NCBI RefSeq assembly: GCF_002291145.1
Contig: NZ_NTGE01000115.1
Span: 1-37,327 of the forward strand
Direction of reading: 5' to 3'
Source of the DNA: Streptomyces sp. SA15
Lineage (GTDB): Bacteria > Actinomycetota > Actinomycetes > Streptomycetales > Streptomycetaceae
Length of the DNA: 37,327 bases
Made by a program: the position numbers and the translations under genes. Numbering within the stretch: position 1 is the stretch's first letter; every line of letters starts with the position of its first letter. Below the pieces are notes generated by a model. It had not been told where the DNA came from. It saw only the letters and a list, made by a program, of their open reading frames with translations, and ran no database searches. This document shows positions 1-7,700 of the stretch, piece after piece.

Positions 1-1332
1 GCCGATCTCGCCCGTGAGCTGGCCCCCGCGCTGCGCGACGGCCTCGCGGACGCGCACCAGCCGGCCGCCGGACGGCCGCTCGCCCTGCTGCATGTCGCCG
101 ACCTGCTGGACATCGACTGCCAGGACCTGCTCCCGGACCTGGCCGGGCGGCTGGCGTGGGAGTTGGTGGGCGAGGACCCTGCCGGAGCCTCCGGCGGGGC
201 AGGCCGCGAAGACCGCACCGCCGCCCCCTGCCCGCCCGCCCTCCTCGACGCCGTGCACGGGCACCCCGCCCTGCGCATCGCCCTCTTCGGTGCCCTCGAC
301 GCGCTGGCCGCCGCCGATCCGGCGGTCGCCGCGCGGAAGCTGGCGGGGTCGGAGCTGCCCGTCACGCTGCAGCCAGGTTTCCCGCACCTGCGTATGTGCG
401 TCACGGCGACACCTTCCGACGCCCCGGGCGACCGGCTCGCGCGGTTCCACGGCGTTCTGCGGACCGCGGGGGTCTCCCCGCACGCCGACACGGCCGTGTT
501 GCGCACCGCGCTCGGACTGGTGTGGGCCGCCGGCGCGCTGCCGACCGGGCAGGAGGCAAGCCTGCTGCTGAACGAGCTGGGTTCCGACACGCACCGCGCG
601 GCCGGCACCCGGGACCTGCTGATCGAGGCCGCCCTCGCCGCACCCGCCGACGACCCCGGCGTTCCGGTCCTCGCCACCGACCTGCTGCGCTGCTTCGGTA
701 CGGAACTGCGGCCCGGGCAGCGTACGGCCCTGCTCCTGCTGGAGTTCGCGGGCCTGCTCGGCACCGAGCGCGAGGGCGAGCAGTGGGTCGACCGGGTGCT
801 GGCGCTGCGGGACTCGGCGACCGAATCCGTTCCGGACACGGTGACCGAGCGGGTCTACGGCGCCCTCGCCCGGCGGCTGTCGGAAGGGACGGCTCCCGAG
901 AACGAGGTCTACTCCCTGGCCAGGTCGGCCGAGCCCGGGCTGCTCGCGGCGTACGAGCGCGTCGGGCGCTCGGACCATGTGGGCGACCGGCTGCGGACCG
1001 TGCCGTCGTACGTCGCCGCCCGCTTCTGCGACTGGAGCGCGTACCCCGGCACCCACCCCGACTGGGACGCCACGCGCACCACCCTGCTGACCAAGGTGCT
1101 GCGGCCGGTCGTGCGGACGCTGCCCGCCGAGGACCACGCCGAGATCGAGGCGACGCTGGGCCGCGCGGGACGGGGCAAGCTGGACGCGTGGCGCTCCTGG
1201 AACCGTCCCGGCGCGCTCGGACGGCTCGCGGAACGACTGTCCGGACGCGGCCGTCGCACCGAGCCGATCGCCGGCCCGGTCCCCGGTCGGCACGGGGACA
1301 TCGAACCGCCGGCCGGTGGAGGCCACCGATGA
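1..1332 (+). CDS. C-terminal part of a large helical protein, possibly GTPase-associated protein 1-related (5' end outside window)
   Basis: The reading frame is open from base 1 and ends at the TGA at 1330-1332, so the true start lies upstream; about 443 residues are visible. The sequence is rich in Leu, Ala, Arg and Glu and reads as all-helical, with no membrane segment or catalytic motif I can name. The early segment (ADLLDIDCQDLLPDLAGRL) and the basic tail (RLAERLSGRGRR) resemble the middle and C-terminal regions of the streptomycete GTPase-associated protein 1-related family, which sits beside TRAFAC-type GTPases. That assignment is from memory and tentative, because the diagnostic N-terminal domain is missing. 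An internal ATG at 163 is not the start, since coding character continues upstream of it. The gene converges on the next gene and ends just before a long hairpin. Confidence 0.6.
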   Translation, partial: ADLARELAPALRDGLADAHQPAAGRPLALLHVADLLDIDCQDLLPDLAGRLAWELVGEDPAGASGGAGREDRTAAPCPPALLDAVHGHPALRIALFGALDALAAADPAVAARKLAGSELPVTLQPGFPHLRMCVTATPSDAPGDRLARFHGVLRTAGVSPHADTAVLRTALGLVWAAGALPTGQEASLLLNELGSDTHRAAGTRDLLIEAALAAPADDPGVPVLATDLLRCFGTELRPGQRTALLLLEFAGLLGTEREGEQWVDRVLALRDSATESVPDTVTERVYGALARRLSEGTAPENEVYSLARSAEPGLLAAYERVGRSDHVGDRLRTVPSYVAARFCDWSAYPGTHPDWDATRTTLLTKVLRPVVRTLPAEDHAEIEATLGRAGRGKLDAWRSWNRPGALGRLAERLSGRGRRTEPIAGPVPGRHGDIEPPAGGGHR

Positions 1333-1370
1333 ACCTGCGCGCGTGGACGCGGTGTCGGCGACACGTCCTC

Positions 1371-1418
1371 AGAGCCTGTGTCACATCCCCGGCACACCGG
1401 AGATGTGACACAGGCTCT
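1371..1418. terminator. Long perfect inverted repeat between convergent genes
   Basis: AGAGCCTGTGTCACATC (1371-1387) pairs perfectly with its complement at 1402-1418. Inside it, CCGG (1389-1392) can pair with CCGG (1397-1400) around a CACA loop, giving about 21 base pairs with one mismatch. It lies between two convergent genes and its last base is the first base of the minus-strand stop codon, so it probably ends transcription from both sides. There is no T-tract. Confidence 0.7.
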
Positions 1419-2020
1419 CAGCCGCCCGACACCCCCAGGGGCCGCTGCGACGGGTCCCGGCCGCTAGCGGCAAGGGCACGGTCGAACACGGGCGCGTCGT
1501 CCGGCACGGGTACCGGTTCGGCGAAGCCGTCGTACTGCCGATAGAGGTCGCCGTGGGTGACGACCACGTCGAGGACCAGGCGGGCGACGCCGTCCGAGAC
1601 GTGGAACTCCTGGCCGGTGGCCGTGGCGACGTCCCAGCCGTGCACGGCTGTCTCCTTGATGATCAGCGAGGCGAGTTCGGGGGCGGGCATGCTCCCCATG
1701 CCCAGGTCCACCTCGCCCTCCCACACCGCCGGATCGGCCCAGGCGGCGACCGCGCGGTCCAGCTGGGCGGCGTACGCCTCGGCCCAGTCCGCCTCGGCGG
1801 TGAAGTCGCGGGCGGTCAGTTCCTCGGGGAGCTGCTTGCGCAGGGCGCGGTGCTCCAGGCCGTGCGAGGTGTACAGGACCCAGTGGTTGACCAGGGCGCG
1901 CACGTCCCAGTCCGAGCAGTGGGTCGGGTCGCCGAGCCGCGCGGCCGTGACACCGCGCGCGACGCGGGCCGCCTCGGCGGCGCATTCGGTCATGTACGGG
2001 TGGAGGTCGTCCTTGTTCAT
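1418..2020 (-). CDS. TIGR03086-type / maleylpyruvate isomerase-family metal-binding protein (DinB-like fold)
   Basis: A 200-residue protein starting at the ATG at 2020. The N-terminal half has the helical MDMPI-like pattern: CSDWDVRALVNHW near residues 34-46, where actinobacterial homologues carry a metal-binding His in VRALVNH, and HGWDVATATG further on, the counterpart of the family's HxWDLAxATG. These enzymes are related to mycothiol-dependent maleylpyruvate isomerase, but most members have no known substrate, so only the family can be claimed. The frame stays open for about 130 further codons upstream, but that stretch overlaps the divergent VOC gene and has no family similarity. The 2020 start is supported by a TAGCGT -10-like hexamer seven bases before it and by the absence of a Shine-Dalgarno sequence, which suggests a leaderless mRNA. 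Confidence 0.8.
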   Translation of the reverse strand: MNKDDLHPYMTECAAEAARVARGVTAARLGDPTHCSDWDVRALVNHWVLYTSHGLEHRALRKQLPEELTARDFTAEADWAEAYAAQLDRAVAAWADPAVWEGEVDLGMGSMPAPELASLIIKETAVHGWDVATATGQEFHVSDGVARLVLDVVVTHGDLYRQYDGFAEPVPVPDDAPVFDRALAASGRDPSQRPLGVSGG

Positions 2021-2027
2021 GCACGTC

Positions 2028-2033
2028 ACGCTA
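2028..2033 (-). promoter_or_regulatory. -10 element, leaderless promoter of the maleylpyruvate isomerase-like gene
   Basis: TAGCGT on the minus strand fits the TAnnnT -10 consensus and ends seven bases before the ATG, so transcription would start at or next to the start codon. No clear -35 hexamer was seen. Confidence 0.5.
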
Positions 2034-2074
2034 GGGAGGGCGCGCCGAGGCCGCTTGAACAAACGCGACACGCC

Positions 2075-2080
2075 TAGGCT
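2075..2080 (+). promoter_or_regulatory. -10 element, leaderless promoter of the VOC gene
   Basis: TAGGCT ends six bases before the GTG start at 2087, and no ribosome-binding site is present. TTGAAC at 2055-2060 is a possible -35, but the 14-base spacer is short. This promoter and that of the divergent gene lie back to back within 70 bases. Confidence 0.5.
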
Positions 2081-2086
2081 CCTCGT

Positions 2087-2497
2087 GTGACCGTGACCTT
2101 CTACGCCGTGACGCTCGACTGCCCCGACACCGATCAGCTGGCCCGCTTCTACCAGGGTTTTCTCGGGGGGCGCCGGATCGTCTCCGACGAGGGCGAGTAC
2201 GCCGTACTCGTCCTGGAGGGCGGTACCGTACGGCTCCACTTCCAGAAGGTGGGCAATCCGCGGCCGCTCCGCTGGCCGGACCCGGCCGCCCCGCGCCGGC
2301 AGCATCTGGAGTTCGCCGTCGACGAGAGCCTGGACGAGATGGAGCGACGGCTCGAACGGCTCGGCGCGCTCGTGCCCGAGCAGCAGCCCGGCGGCGACCG
2401 GTTCCGGGTGTTCGTCGACCCCGCCGGCCACCTGTTCTGCCTGGCACCGCGCGAGACGACCCAGCTCACTCGGGAGATGCTCGATTCCGCGCTCTGA
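2087..2497 (+). CDS. VOC-family (glyoxalase/bleomycin-resistance fold) protein
   Basis: A 136-residue single-domain protein of typical VOC length. It opens with a beta strand followed by CPDTDQLARFYQGFLGGR, the classic D-x-x-x-L-A-x-F-Y helix of the first beta-alpha-beta-beta-beta unit. The second unit follows (QHLEFAVD near residue 68) and it ends with DPAGHLFCLAP, matching the family's DPxGHxFxL motif. The His and Glu in these motifs are in the usual metal-binding places. VOC proteins include lyases, isomerases, dioxygenases and drug-binding resistance proteins; nothing here points to one substrate. The GTG start at 2087 is preceded by a -10 element rather than a ribosome-binding site. The gene ends three bases before the convergent DUF1697 gene, leaving no room for a separate terminator. 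Confidence 0.85.
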   Translation: MTVTFYAVTLDCPDTDQLARFYQGFLGGRRIVSDEGEYAVLVLEGGTVRLHFQKVGNPRPLRWPDPAAPRRQHLEFAVDESLDEMERRLERLGALVPEQQPGGDRFRVFVDPAGHLFCLAPRETTQLTREMLDSAL

Positions 2498-2500
2498 CAG

Positions 2501-3046
2501 CTACTCGGTCAGCTCCACCAACTTGAGCACCGTGTTCCAGTTGCGGCTGGTGGCGATCACGCCCTTGTTCAGCCGGGGCTTGGAGAGGTGCTCGGCCAGC
2601 TTGGAGCGGCCCAGGCCGTTCGGGGCGTAGAGGTAGAGGGCGCGGTCACCGAGGCGGAACTCCTCGGGGAGGTAGGCGGCTTGGTCGATCTCCGCGAAGC
2701 GCTCGGCGTCGACCGGGGCGGAGAAGTAGGTGACGTGCAGTTGCTTGGCCTCCAGCTCGGCGGCCGGGAAGGGGCAGGCCTCGACGACCGCCATCAGATA
2801 GGCGTGGTCGCGGACGATCACGTCGACCGCGAAGCCGAAGCGCTTCTCGATCGCCTGCGCGAGCTCGGCGGCCAGGGACTCCTCGTCCCCGTGGCCGCTG
2901 GTGAACACGGCCTGGCCGCTTTGCAGATACGTACGGACGCCGTCGTACCCGAGGCCTTCCATCAGCGCGCGCAGTTCGGCCATCGGCACCTTCTTGCTGC
3001 CGCCCACGTTGATTCCGCGCAGCAGCGCCGCATACCTCGTCGTCAT
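2501..3046 (-). CDS. DUF1697 domain protein
   Basis: A 181-residue protein with the DUF1697 hallmarks: ALLRGINVGGSKKVPMAELR at the N-terminus, then LGYDGVRTYLQSGQAVF, the counterpart of the family's GxxxVxTYxxSGNVxF. The C-terminal RNWNTVLKL is also typical. The family is widespread in bacteria and has no established function. The ATG at 3046 is preferred over a GTG two codons upstream, because TATCGT (3053-3058 on this strand) is a good -10 element six bases before the ATG and there is no Shine-Dalgarno sequence, pointing to a leaderless message. The 3' end is three bases from the convergent VOC gene. Confidence 0.85.
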   Translation of the reverse strand: MTTRYAALLRGINVGGSKKVPMAELRALMEGLGYDGVRTYLQSGQAVFTSGHGDEESLAAELAQAIEKRFGFAVDVIVRDHAYLMAVVEACPFPAAELEAKQLHVTYFSAPVDAERFAEIDQAAYLPEEFRLGDRALYLYAPNGLGRSKLAEHLSKPRLNKGVIATSRNWNTVLKLVELTE

Positions 3047-3052
3047 CCGCAC

Positions 3053-3058
3053 ACGATA
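3053..3058 (-). promoter_or_regulatory. -10 element, leaderless promoter of the DUF1697 gene
   Basis: TATCGT on the minus strand fits TAnnnT and ends six bases before the ATG at 3046. This is the third leaderless-type start in a row in this stretch. Confidence 0.5.
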
Positions 3059-3431
3059 AAGCTGCCGTCGTGCCCCGTGGGGGTGGGCACGACGGCCGGG
3101 TCCGCGCGTGGGACTGTGCGGAACTCTGGCCGATCCGGAGGGCGAGATTCAACCGCGGCACACAGCTGTGACTCATTCAACAAGGTCGCGTCACGACAAA
3201 GCGGGTCGCTGCCGACGGACCGGACACCCGGATCTTCATCCCCGAGAAGACCAGGTAGGTGTAAGGGACCATCATCCTCCCCAGTGGGGAGAGTGCGGGG
3301 ACCGAGGGGATGACTTCGGCCCGTCGCGCTTCACCGGGCAGCACGACGAGATGGCTTTATCCGGCCCATACCTTCGAAGTGAAAGGTGGCGGCAGGGGGC
3401 CGCCACCGCTCACCGAGGGGGCAAGCCCGTC
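3059..3431 (+). other. 373-base gene-free leader upstream of the MMPL exporter, with hairpins
   Basis: No convincing gene lies here. The region holds a 6-bp hairpin CTCCCC-AGT-GGGGAG (3277-3291), a CTTCGAAG palindrome (3372-3379) and a perfect 9-bp hairpin GGTGGCGGC / GCCGCCACC (3385-3407, five-base loop). The last sits just before the GAGGGGG ribosome-binding site at about 3414-3420. Small ORFs across it lack ribosome-binding sites and codon bias. The arrangement suggests a long structured 5' leader, possibly with post-initiation control of the exporter, but no known riboswitch class was recognised. Confidence 0.4.
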
Positions 3432-5684
3432 ATGGGGAACGGAGATACACGGGTGCGGGGGTTGGCCGCCCGGGCCGGCGGCTGGAGTGCTCAGCATCGA
3501 TGGGCTGCCGTCGGCATCTGGGTGCTGTTCGTCGTCCTGGCGATGGGGCTCGGGTCGGCGGCGGGCCGGGTCGACGTCGACCAGAGTGAGGGGCTGCCGG
3601 GCGAGACGCACACCGCCGCCCAGATCATCAAGGATGCCGGGATCGACGAACCGGCCAGTGAGACGGTGCTGATCCAGGCCAAGGACGGCGGCGTCAAGGC
3701 CACGGACGCCGAGTTCCGCGCCGCGGTCACCGCGGTCATGGACGCCGTGGACAAGACCGGCGAGGTCACGGACGTGACCTCGCCGTACGACACGGACACG
3801 ATCTCGAAGGACGGCCGCAGCGCGCTGGTGCAGTTCGACATGCGCGGCGACTCCGACACCGCGGGCGAGCGGGTCGAGCCGGTGCTGAACGCCGTCGAGG
3901 ACGTCCAGAAGAAGCACGAGTCGCTGCGGATCGAGGAGATCGGCGGCGCCAGCATGATGAAGACGTTCGACGACGCGTTCGGGGACGACTTCCAGAAGGC
4001 CGAGTACTCCGCGGTGCCGGTGGCCCTCGGCATTCTGCTCATCGCCTTCGGCGCGCTGGTGGCGGCCCTGCTGCCGGTGCTGCTGGCGATCACCGCGATC
4101 ATGGCGACGATGGGCCTGATGGGCCTCGTCAGTCATGTGATGCCGATGAGCGAGACGGCCAACTCCGTGATGCTCCTTGTGGGTCTGGCCGTCGGCGTCG
4201 ACTACTGCCTGTTCTACCTGCGCCGCGAGCGCGAGGAGCGCGAGGCGGGACGGGACCCCCAGACGGCGCTGCGGGTGGCCGCCGCCACCAGTGGCCGCGC
4301 GATCATCGTCTCGGGTGTCACGGTGTGCGTGGCGATGGCGGGCATGCTGTTCACCGGGCTCGCCGAGTTCGAGGCGATGGGCCTGGCCTCGCTGATGGTC
4401 GTGGCGGTCGCCATGGTCGGCTCGGTGACCGTGCTGCCCGCGCTCCTTTCCCTGCTGGGCCACCGGGTCGAGAAGGGCCGTATCCCGTTCCTGCGGCGGC
4501 GTCGCCGTAACGGCGGCAACGGCGAGAGCCGGTTCTGGACGGCCGTTCTGAAGGGCGTGCTCGCGCGGCCCGTCATCTCGGTCGTCGTGGCGGCCGGGGC
4601 GCTGCTCGCCATCACCGCTCCCGCGGTCGGCATGAAGACGCAGAACCTCACGCTGGACCAGGAGTTCGGCGACTCGCTGCCGATCGTGCAGACGTACAAC
4701 CGGGTCAACGACGCCTTCCCGGGCGGCTCCGAGCCGGCCGAGGTCGTCGTCAAGGCGGACGACATCAACGCGCCCGAGGTGCAGGGCGCCCTGGCCGAGT
4801 TCAAGGAGCGGGCCGTCGCTTCCGGCGCCTCGCGCGGCCCGGTAGAGATCAAGCTGCACGACAGCCAGAACATCGCCTTCGTCTACGTCCCGCTGGTCGG
4901 CGGCTCCGACCTGGACAAGGCCGGCGAGAACCTGTACAAGCTGCGCGACGAGGTGCGGCCCGCCACGCTCGGCAAGGTCGACGGCGTCGAGGCGCCGATC
5001 ACGGGACAGGTGGCCGGTTCGAAGGACTTCAACGACCAGCTGGCCGGAGCCGTCGTCCCGGTCTTCGCGTTCGTCGTGGTCTTCGCCTTCGCGCTGATGC
5101 TGCTGTCGTTCCGCTCGCTGACGATCGCGATCACCTCGATCGTGCTCAACCTGCTGTCGGTGGGCGCGGCCTACGGCATCCTCGTCGGGGTCTTCCAGCA
5201 CGGCTGGGGTGCCTCGCTGGTGGGCGCGGAGGGCGTCGGCGCCATCATCACCTGGCTGCCGCTGTTCCTCTTCGTGATCCTGTTCGGTCTGTCGATGGAC
5301 TACCACGTGTTCGTGGTCTCGCGGATCCGCGAGGCACGGATGCGCGGCCGCAGCACGAACGAGGCCATCAAGCACGGTGTGGTCACCACCGCCGGTGTCG
5401 TGACCAGTGCCGCCGTCATCATGGTCGCCGTCTTCGCGATCTTCGGCACGCTGTCCATGCAGTCCATGAAGCAGATGGGCGTCGGCCTCGCGGCCGCGGT
5501 GCTCATCGACGCGACGATCATCCGGGGTGTGCTGCTCCCCGCGGTGATGGCGCTGCTCGGCGAGCGCAACTGGTACCTGCCGAAGTGGCTGCACCGGCTG
5601 CCGGACCTCACTCACGACGAGTCGCCCGAGGCCATGGCCCGGCCCGTGGCTCGGGACGGCGAGGGTGAGCGGCTGGGGGTCTGA
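3432..5684 (+). CDS. MMPL-family RND transporter
   Basis: A 750-residue integral membrane protein with the two-fold MMPL/RND layout. Transmembrane segment 1 (about residues 28-48, WVLFVVLAMGLGSAAG) is followed by a large extracytoplasmic loop. Five to six helices around residues 190-340 include the GLAVGVDYCLFYL motif, then comes a basic cytoplasmic linker (RRRRRNGGNGE), TM7, a second large loop, and a second bundle with FGLSMDYHVFVVSRIREAR. The two Asp-Tyr pairs match the residues of MMPL proton relays. The length is usual for streptomycete MMPL exporters such as ActII-3-like pumps, which export lipids or antibiotics; the cargo is unknown. The ATG at 3432 is chosen because a GAGGGGG ribosome-binding site precedes it and the N-terminus fits the family. 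The in-frame extension upstream to 3108 is leader sequence. The gene ends in a shared terminator facing the glycosyltransferase. Confidence 0.92.
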   Translation: MGNGDTRVRGLAARAGGWSAQHRWAAVGIWVLFVVLAMGLGSAAGRVDVDQSEGLPGETHTAAQIIKDAGIDEPASETVLIQAKDGGVKATDAEFRAAVTAVMDAVDKTGEVTDVTSPYDTDTISKDGRSALVQFDMRGDSDTAGERVEPVLNAVEDVQKKHESLRIEEIGGASMMKTFDDAFGDDFQKAEYSAVPVALGILLIAFGALVAALLPVLLAITAIMATMGLMGLVSHVMPMSETANSVMLLVGLAVGVDYCLFYLRREREEREAGRDPQTALRVAAATSGRAIIVSGVTVCVAMAGMLFTGLAEFEAMGLASLMVVAVAMVGSVTVLPALLSLLGHRVEKGRIPFLRRRRRNGGNGESRFWTAVLKGVLARPVISVVVAAGALLAITAPAVGMKTQNLTLDQEFGDSLPIVQTYNRVNDAFPGGSEPAEVVVKADDINAPEVQGALAEFKERAVASGASRGPVEIKLHDSQNIAFVYVPLVGGSDLDKAGENLYKLRDEVRPATLGKVDGVEAPITGQVAGSKDFNDQLAGAVVPVFAFVVVFAFALMLLSFRSLTIAITSIVLNLLSVGAAYGILVGVFQHGWGASLVGAEGVGAIITWLPLFLFVILFGLSMDYHVFVVSRIREARMRGRSTNEAIKHGVVTTAGVVTSAAVIMVAVFAIFGTLSMQSMKQMGVGLAAAVLIDATIIRGVLLPAVMALLGERNWYLPKWLHRLPDLTHDESPEAMARPVARDGEGERLGV

Positions 5685-5716
5685 ACGGCCCTGCGGGGGA
5701 TGAACTCCCTGTGACT

Positions 5717-5753
5717 GAGGGCCCGTTGGCTACGGGGGAGCCAACGGGCCCTC
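5717..5753. terminator. Bidirectional terminator hairpin
   Basis: GAGGGCCCGTTGGCT (5717-5731) pairs perfectly over 15 bases with 5739-5753, around a seven-base loop. It lies between the convergent MMPL and glycosyltransferase genes and is followed on the plus strand by CTTCT. Confidence 0.85.
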
Positions 5754-5764
5754 TTCTGCGCCCG

Positions 5765-6961
5765 CTACGCGGGCAGTTCGGCCTCGATGAGGTCGGCCGC
5801 CCGCTTCGTGCCGCCCTCCTGCGCCATCTCCGCCTGGATGCCCTTGAGCCGGCGGGCGACCTCGGGGTCGTCGACCAGCGCGAGGGCGGCCTCCCGCAGG
5901 GCCTGAGCGGTCGCCTCCTCGGTCGGAAGGTGGCGGGCGACGCCGAGGCCCTGGAGCAGGTCCGCGTTGCCGAACTGGTCCACGGCCTGCGGTACGGCGA
6001 TCATCGGCGTGGCCGTGGCCAGGCCCTCCTGGCTGCCGCCCGCACCGGCGTGCGTGACGAACAGGTCGGCCTGCTTCAGGACCGCCAACTGCGGTACCCA
6101 GGACCGCACTTCGACGTTCGCCGGTACGTCGCCCAGCTCGGCCGGGTCGACGTGCTTGCCGATCTGGAGCACCAGGTGCCGGCCCGGCAGGTCCCCGAAG
6201 GCCTTGACGCACTCCCGGTAGAAGCCCGGCAGCTTGGTGAAGGCGGACCCGAGCGACACCAGGACCACCTTCTGCGCACCGGCGGGCCGCTGCCAGTCGC
6301 CCTCCGCGCTGCGGTCGCCCTGGCAGGCGCCGACGAACGAGTACACGCTCTCGTCGACCCGGTCGGCGTTCGGCTGCAGCGCCCTGGGGATCAGGACGAG
6401 GGAGCGGGCGGGACGGCCCACGAACGGGTCCGGGTGCTGCGTGATCCCGTTCTCCCCCAGCCAGGCCTGGAAGCGGGCGTAATAGGCCTGCCCGCGCTCG
6501 GTCTTCTTCGGCTCCTCCCACATCGGCTCGGCGACCTCCTCCTCATAGCCGTCCCAGGCGACGAGGTTCGGCGACAGGGAGATCGCCGGGACGCCCCAGC
6601 GGTGGGCGAGGACCCGGGCCGGGTAGGAGGTGATGTCGTGCAGCACGAGGTCGGGCTCGTCGCCCTCGTACGCCTCGATCAGCTGCGGCAGCGCCTGGAT
6701 CGCGTCGGCCAGGAACGGCTCCACGTTGTCCAGCAGGGTGGTGCCCCAGGCCGCCGGGTCGTCGTCGGGCCCCGGCAGCGTCGAGTTCCAGAGCTTCACC
6801 TCGGCACCGGTCCCGGCGACCTTCTCCGCGAACGCGGGCGGGATGGCGTACGTGACCCGGTGCCCGCGCGCGACGAGCTCGCGGATCACCTCGAGGCTCG
6901 GGTTCACGTGGCCGTGGGCGGCGATGGAGAACATGGCGATGTGGGCGCGGGTGGTGGTCAT
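5765..6961 (-). CDS. mgt: OleD/MGT-type macrolide UDP-glucosyltransferase
   Basis: A 398-residue GT-B glycosyltransferase of family GT1. It matches OleD/MgtA-type enzymes closely along its whole length: the N-terminal AHIAMFSIAAHGHVNPSLEV contains the catalytic His of this family, followed by LVLHDITSYPARVL and SLSPNLVAW. The C-terminal donor-binding signature runs from WVPQLAVLKQADLFVTHAG through GSQEGLATATPMIAVP to DQFGNADLL. Such enzymes transfer glucose from UDP-glucose to the 2'-OH of the macrolide amino sugar and inactivate the drug; they also accept many other aglycones. No macrolide biosynthesis gene is in the window, so a resistance or general detoxification role is inferred. The ATG at 6961 follows a strong -10 by seven bases, so the message is probably leaderless. 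The promoter holds a perfect palindrome, suggesting a repressor-controlled, inducible gene. Confidence 0.92.
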   Translation of the reverse strand: MTTTRAHIAMFSIAAHGHVNPSLEVIRELVARGHRVTYAIPPAFAEKVAGTGAEVKLWNSTLPGPDDDPAAWGTTLLDNVEPFLADAIQALPQLIEAYEGDEPDLVLHDITSYPARVLAHRWGVPAISLSPNLVAWDGYEEEVAEPMWEEPKKTERGQAYYARFQAWLGENGITQHPDPFVGRPARSLVLIPRALQPNADRVDESVYSFVGACQGDRSAEGDWQRPAGAQKVVLVSLGSAFTKLPGFYRECVKAFGDLPGRHLVLQIGKHVDPAELGDVPANVEVRSWVPQLAVLKQADLFVTHAGAGGSQEGLATATPMIAVPQAVDQFGNADLLQGLGVARHLPTEEATAQALREAALALVDDPEVARRLKGIQAEMAQEGGTKRAADLIEAELPA

Positions 6962-6968
6962 GGCATCG

Positions 6969-6998
6969 ACAGTAGACGAGACGAGACGTCTCGTGCAA
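6969..6998 (-). promoter_or_regulatory. Promoter of the mgt gene
   Basis: On the minus strand TTGCAC (6993-6998) and TACTGT (6969-6974) are separated by 18 bases, close to the vegetative streptomycete consensus. The -10 ends seven bases before the ATG, as expected for a leaderless mRNA. Confidence 0.65.
6981..6994. promoter_or_regulatory. Palindromic operator in the mgt promoter spacer
   Basis: ACGAGACGTCTCGT is a perfect 14-base palindrome lying between the -35 and -10 elements. A further copy of the half-site (ACGAG at 6976-6980) lies next to it toward the -10. Size, symmetry and position fit a TetR-family operator; the regulator is not in this window. Confidence 0.6.
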
Positions 6999-7041
6999 CC
7001 CGAATATCGAGGCTGATATCCCAACTGCTGCCCACGCAAAA

Positions 7042-7069
7042 CGCTCGGCTGGGAAACCCCAGCCGAGCG
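7042..7069 (-). terminator. Rho-independent terminator after the SMI1/KNR4 gene
   Basis: A perfect 12-bp stem (CGCTCGGCTGGG and its complement) closes a four-base loop. Read on the minus strand it is followed by GTTTTG, giving a short U-tract. It separates the SMI1/KNR4 gene from mgt. Confidence 0.85.
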
Positions 7070-7115
7070 CCTGCATGAACTGCTCGCGGCCTGAGCCGCG
7101 CTTACTGCGGGGGCG

Positions 7116-7658
7116 TCAGCCCCGTGCCTGGAACGTCACCTCACTCACGCCCCAGAGGAACTCGCCGCCCAGCGGGTTCTCCGGCCATTCGGCACGGAAG
7201 TTCCGGACGAGGAACTCCACCATCCCGCAGTCGTAGCGGCTCCACAGCGACCCGTTGCGCTGATAGACCACGACCGGCCACTTGGCGGGATCGTCGTCCG
7301 ACGCGTCCCAGCACAACATGTCCGCGGTGGCGTCGACCCCCCAGGTGATCAGCATCGGAGAGGTGCCCTCCAGCTCGGGGGTCTTCTCCTCCGTCTCCCA
7401 GTCGGCCTCGGCGTTCGCCGTCTCGATCACCATGCCGTCCCGCGGTGCCTGTTCCAGCGGCACCTTGGGCTCCGGCCTGCCGATCGACAGGTAGTTCTGC
7501 ACCGCGCCGGCGCCGTAGACCTCCATGAAGTGCCGGTAATCGAGCGGGAACGGCTTGCCCCACGACGCGGTGAGGGCGGCCCAGTCGACCGTCGTGCCGC
7601 CGTCGGCCGGCGGAGGCATGAGCCGTCGCAGGGCGTCCAGGTCGGTCGGCTCACTCAT
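7116..7658 (-). CDS. SMI1/KNR4-family protein
   Basis: A 180-residue protein with the SMI1/KNR4 (SUKH) pattern: DWAALTASWGKPFPLDYRHF around residues 26-45, then MEVYGAGAVQNYLSI, and a later Trp- and Asp-rich core (MLCWDASDDDPAKWPVVVY). SUKH proteins often act as immunity proteins against polymorphic toxins, but stand-alone members are common in Streptomyces and no toxin is adjacent. The ATG at 7658 is chosen for its GAGG ribosome-binding site six bases upstream. An in-frame ATG at 7691, ten bases after the lipoprotein stop, is possible but lacks a site. The gene follows the two-component operon on the same strand and may be its last member; a strong terminator follows it. Confidence 0.8.
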   Translation of the reverse strand: MSEPTDLDALRRLMPPPADGGTTVDWAALTASWGKPFPLDYRHFMEVYGAGAVQNYLSIGRPEPKVPLEQAPRDGMVIETANAEADWETEEKTPELEGTSPMLITWGVDATADMLCWDASDDDPAKWPVVVYQRNGSLWSRYDCGMVEFLVRNFRAEWPENPLGGEFLWGVSEVTFQARG

Positions 7659-7700
7659 CGGTACCTCGCTCTGTGTCACTTCGATCCTCATCGGCCCGCG

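Noticed and set aside
1371..1418. Insertion-sequence end or attachment site
   Set aside because: The inverted repeat is self-contained, no transposase or integrase is near, and the flanking genes are intact; terminator is simpler.
3357..5615. A 752-codon minus-strand frame opposite the MMPL gene
   Set aside because: Shadow of a well-supported membrane transporter; His/Asp-rich nonsense without motifs.
7116..7658. SMI1/KNR4 protein as immunity partner of a toxin
   Set aside because: No toxin gene lies within several kilobases; it sits at the end of a two-component operon.
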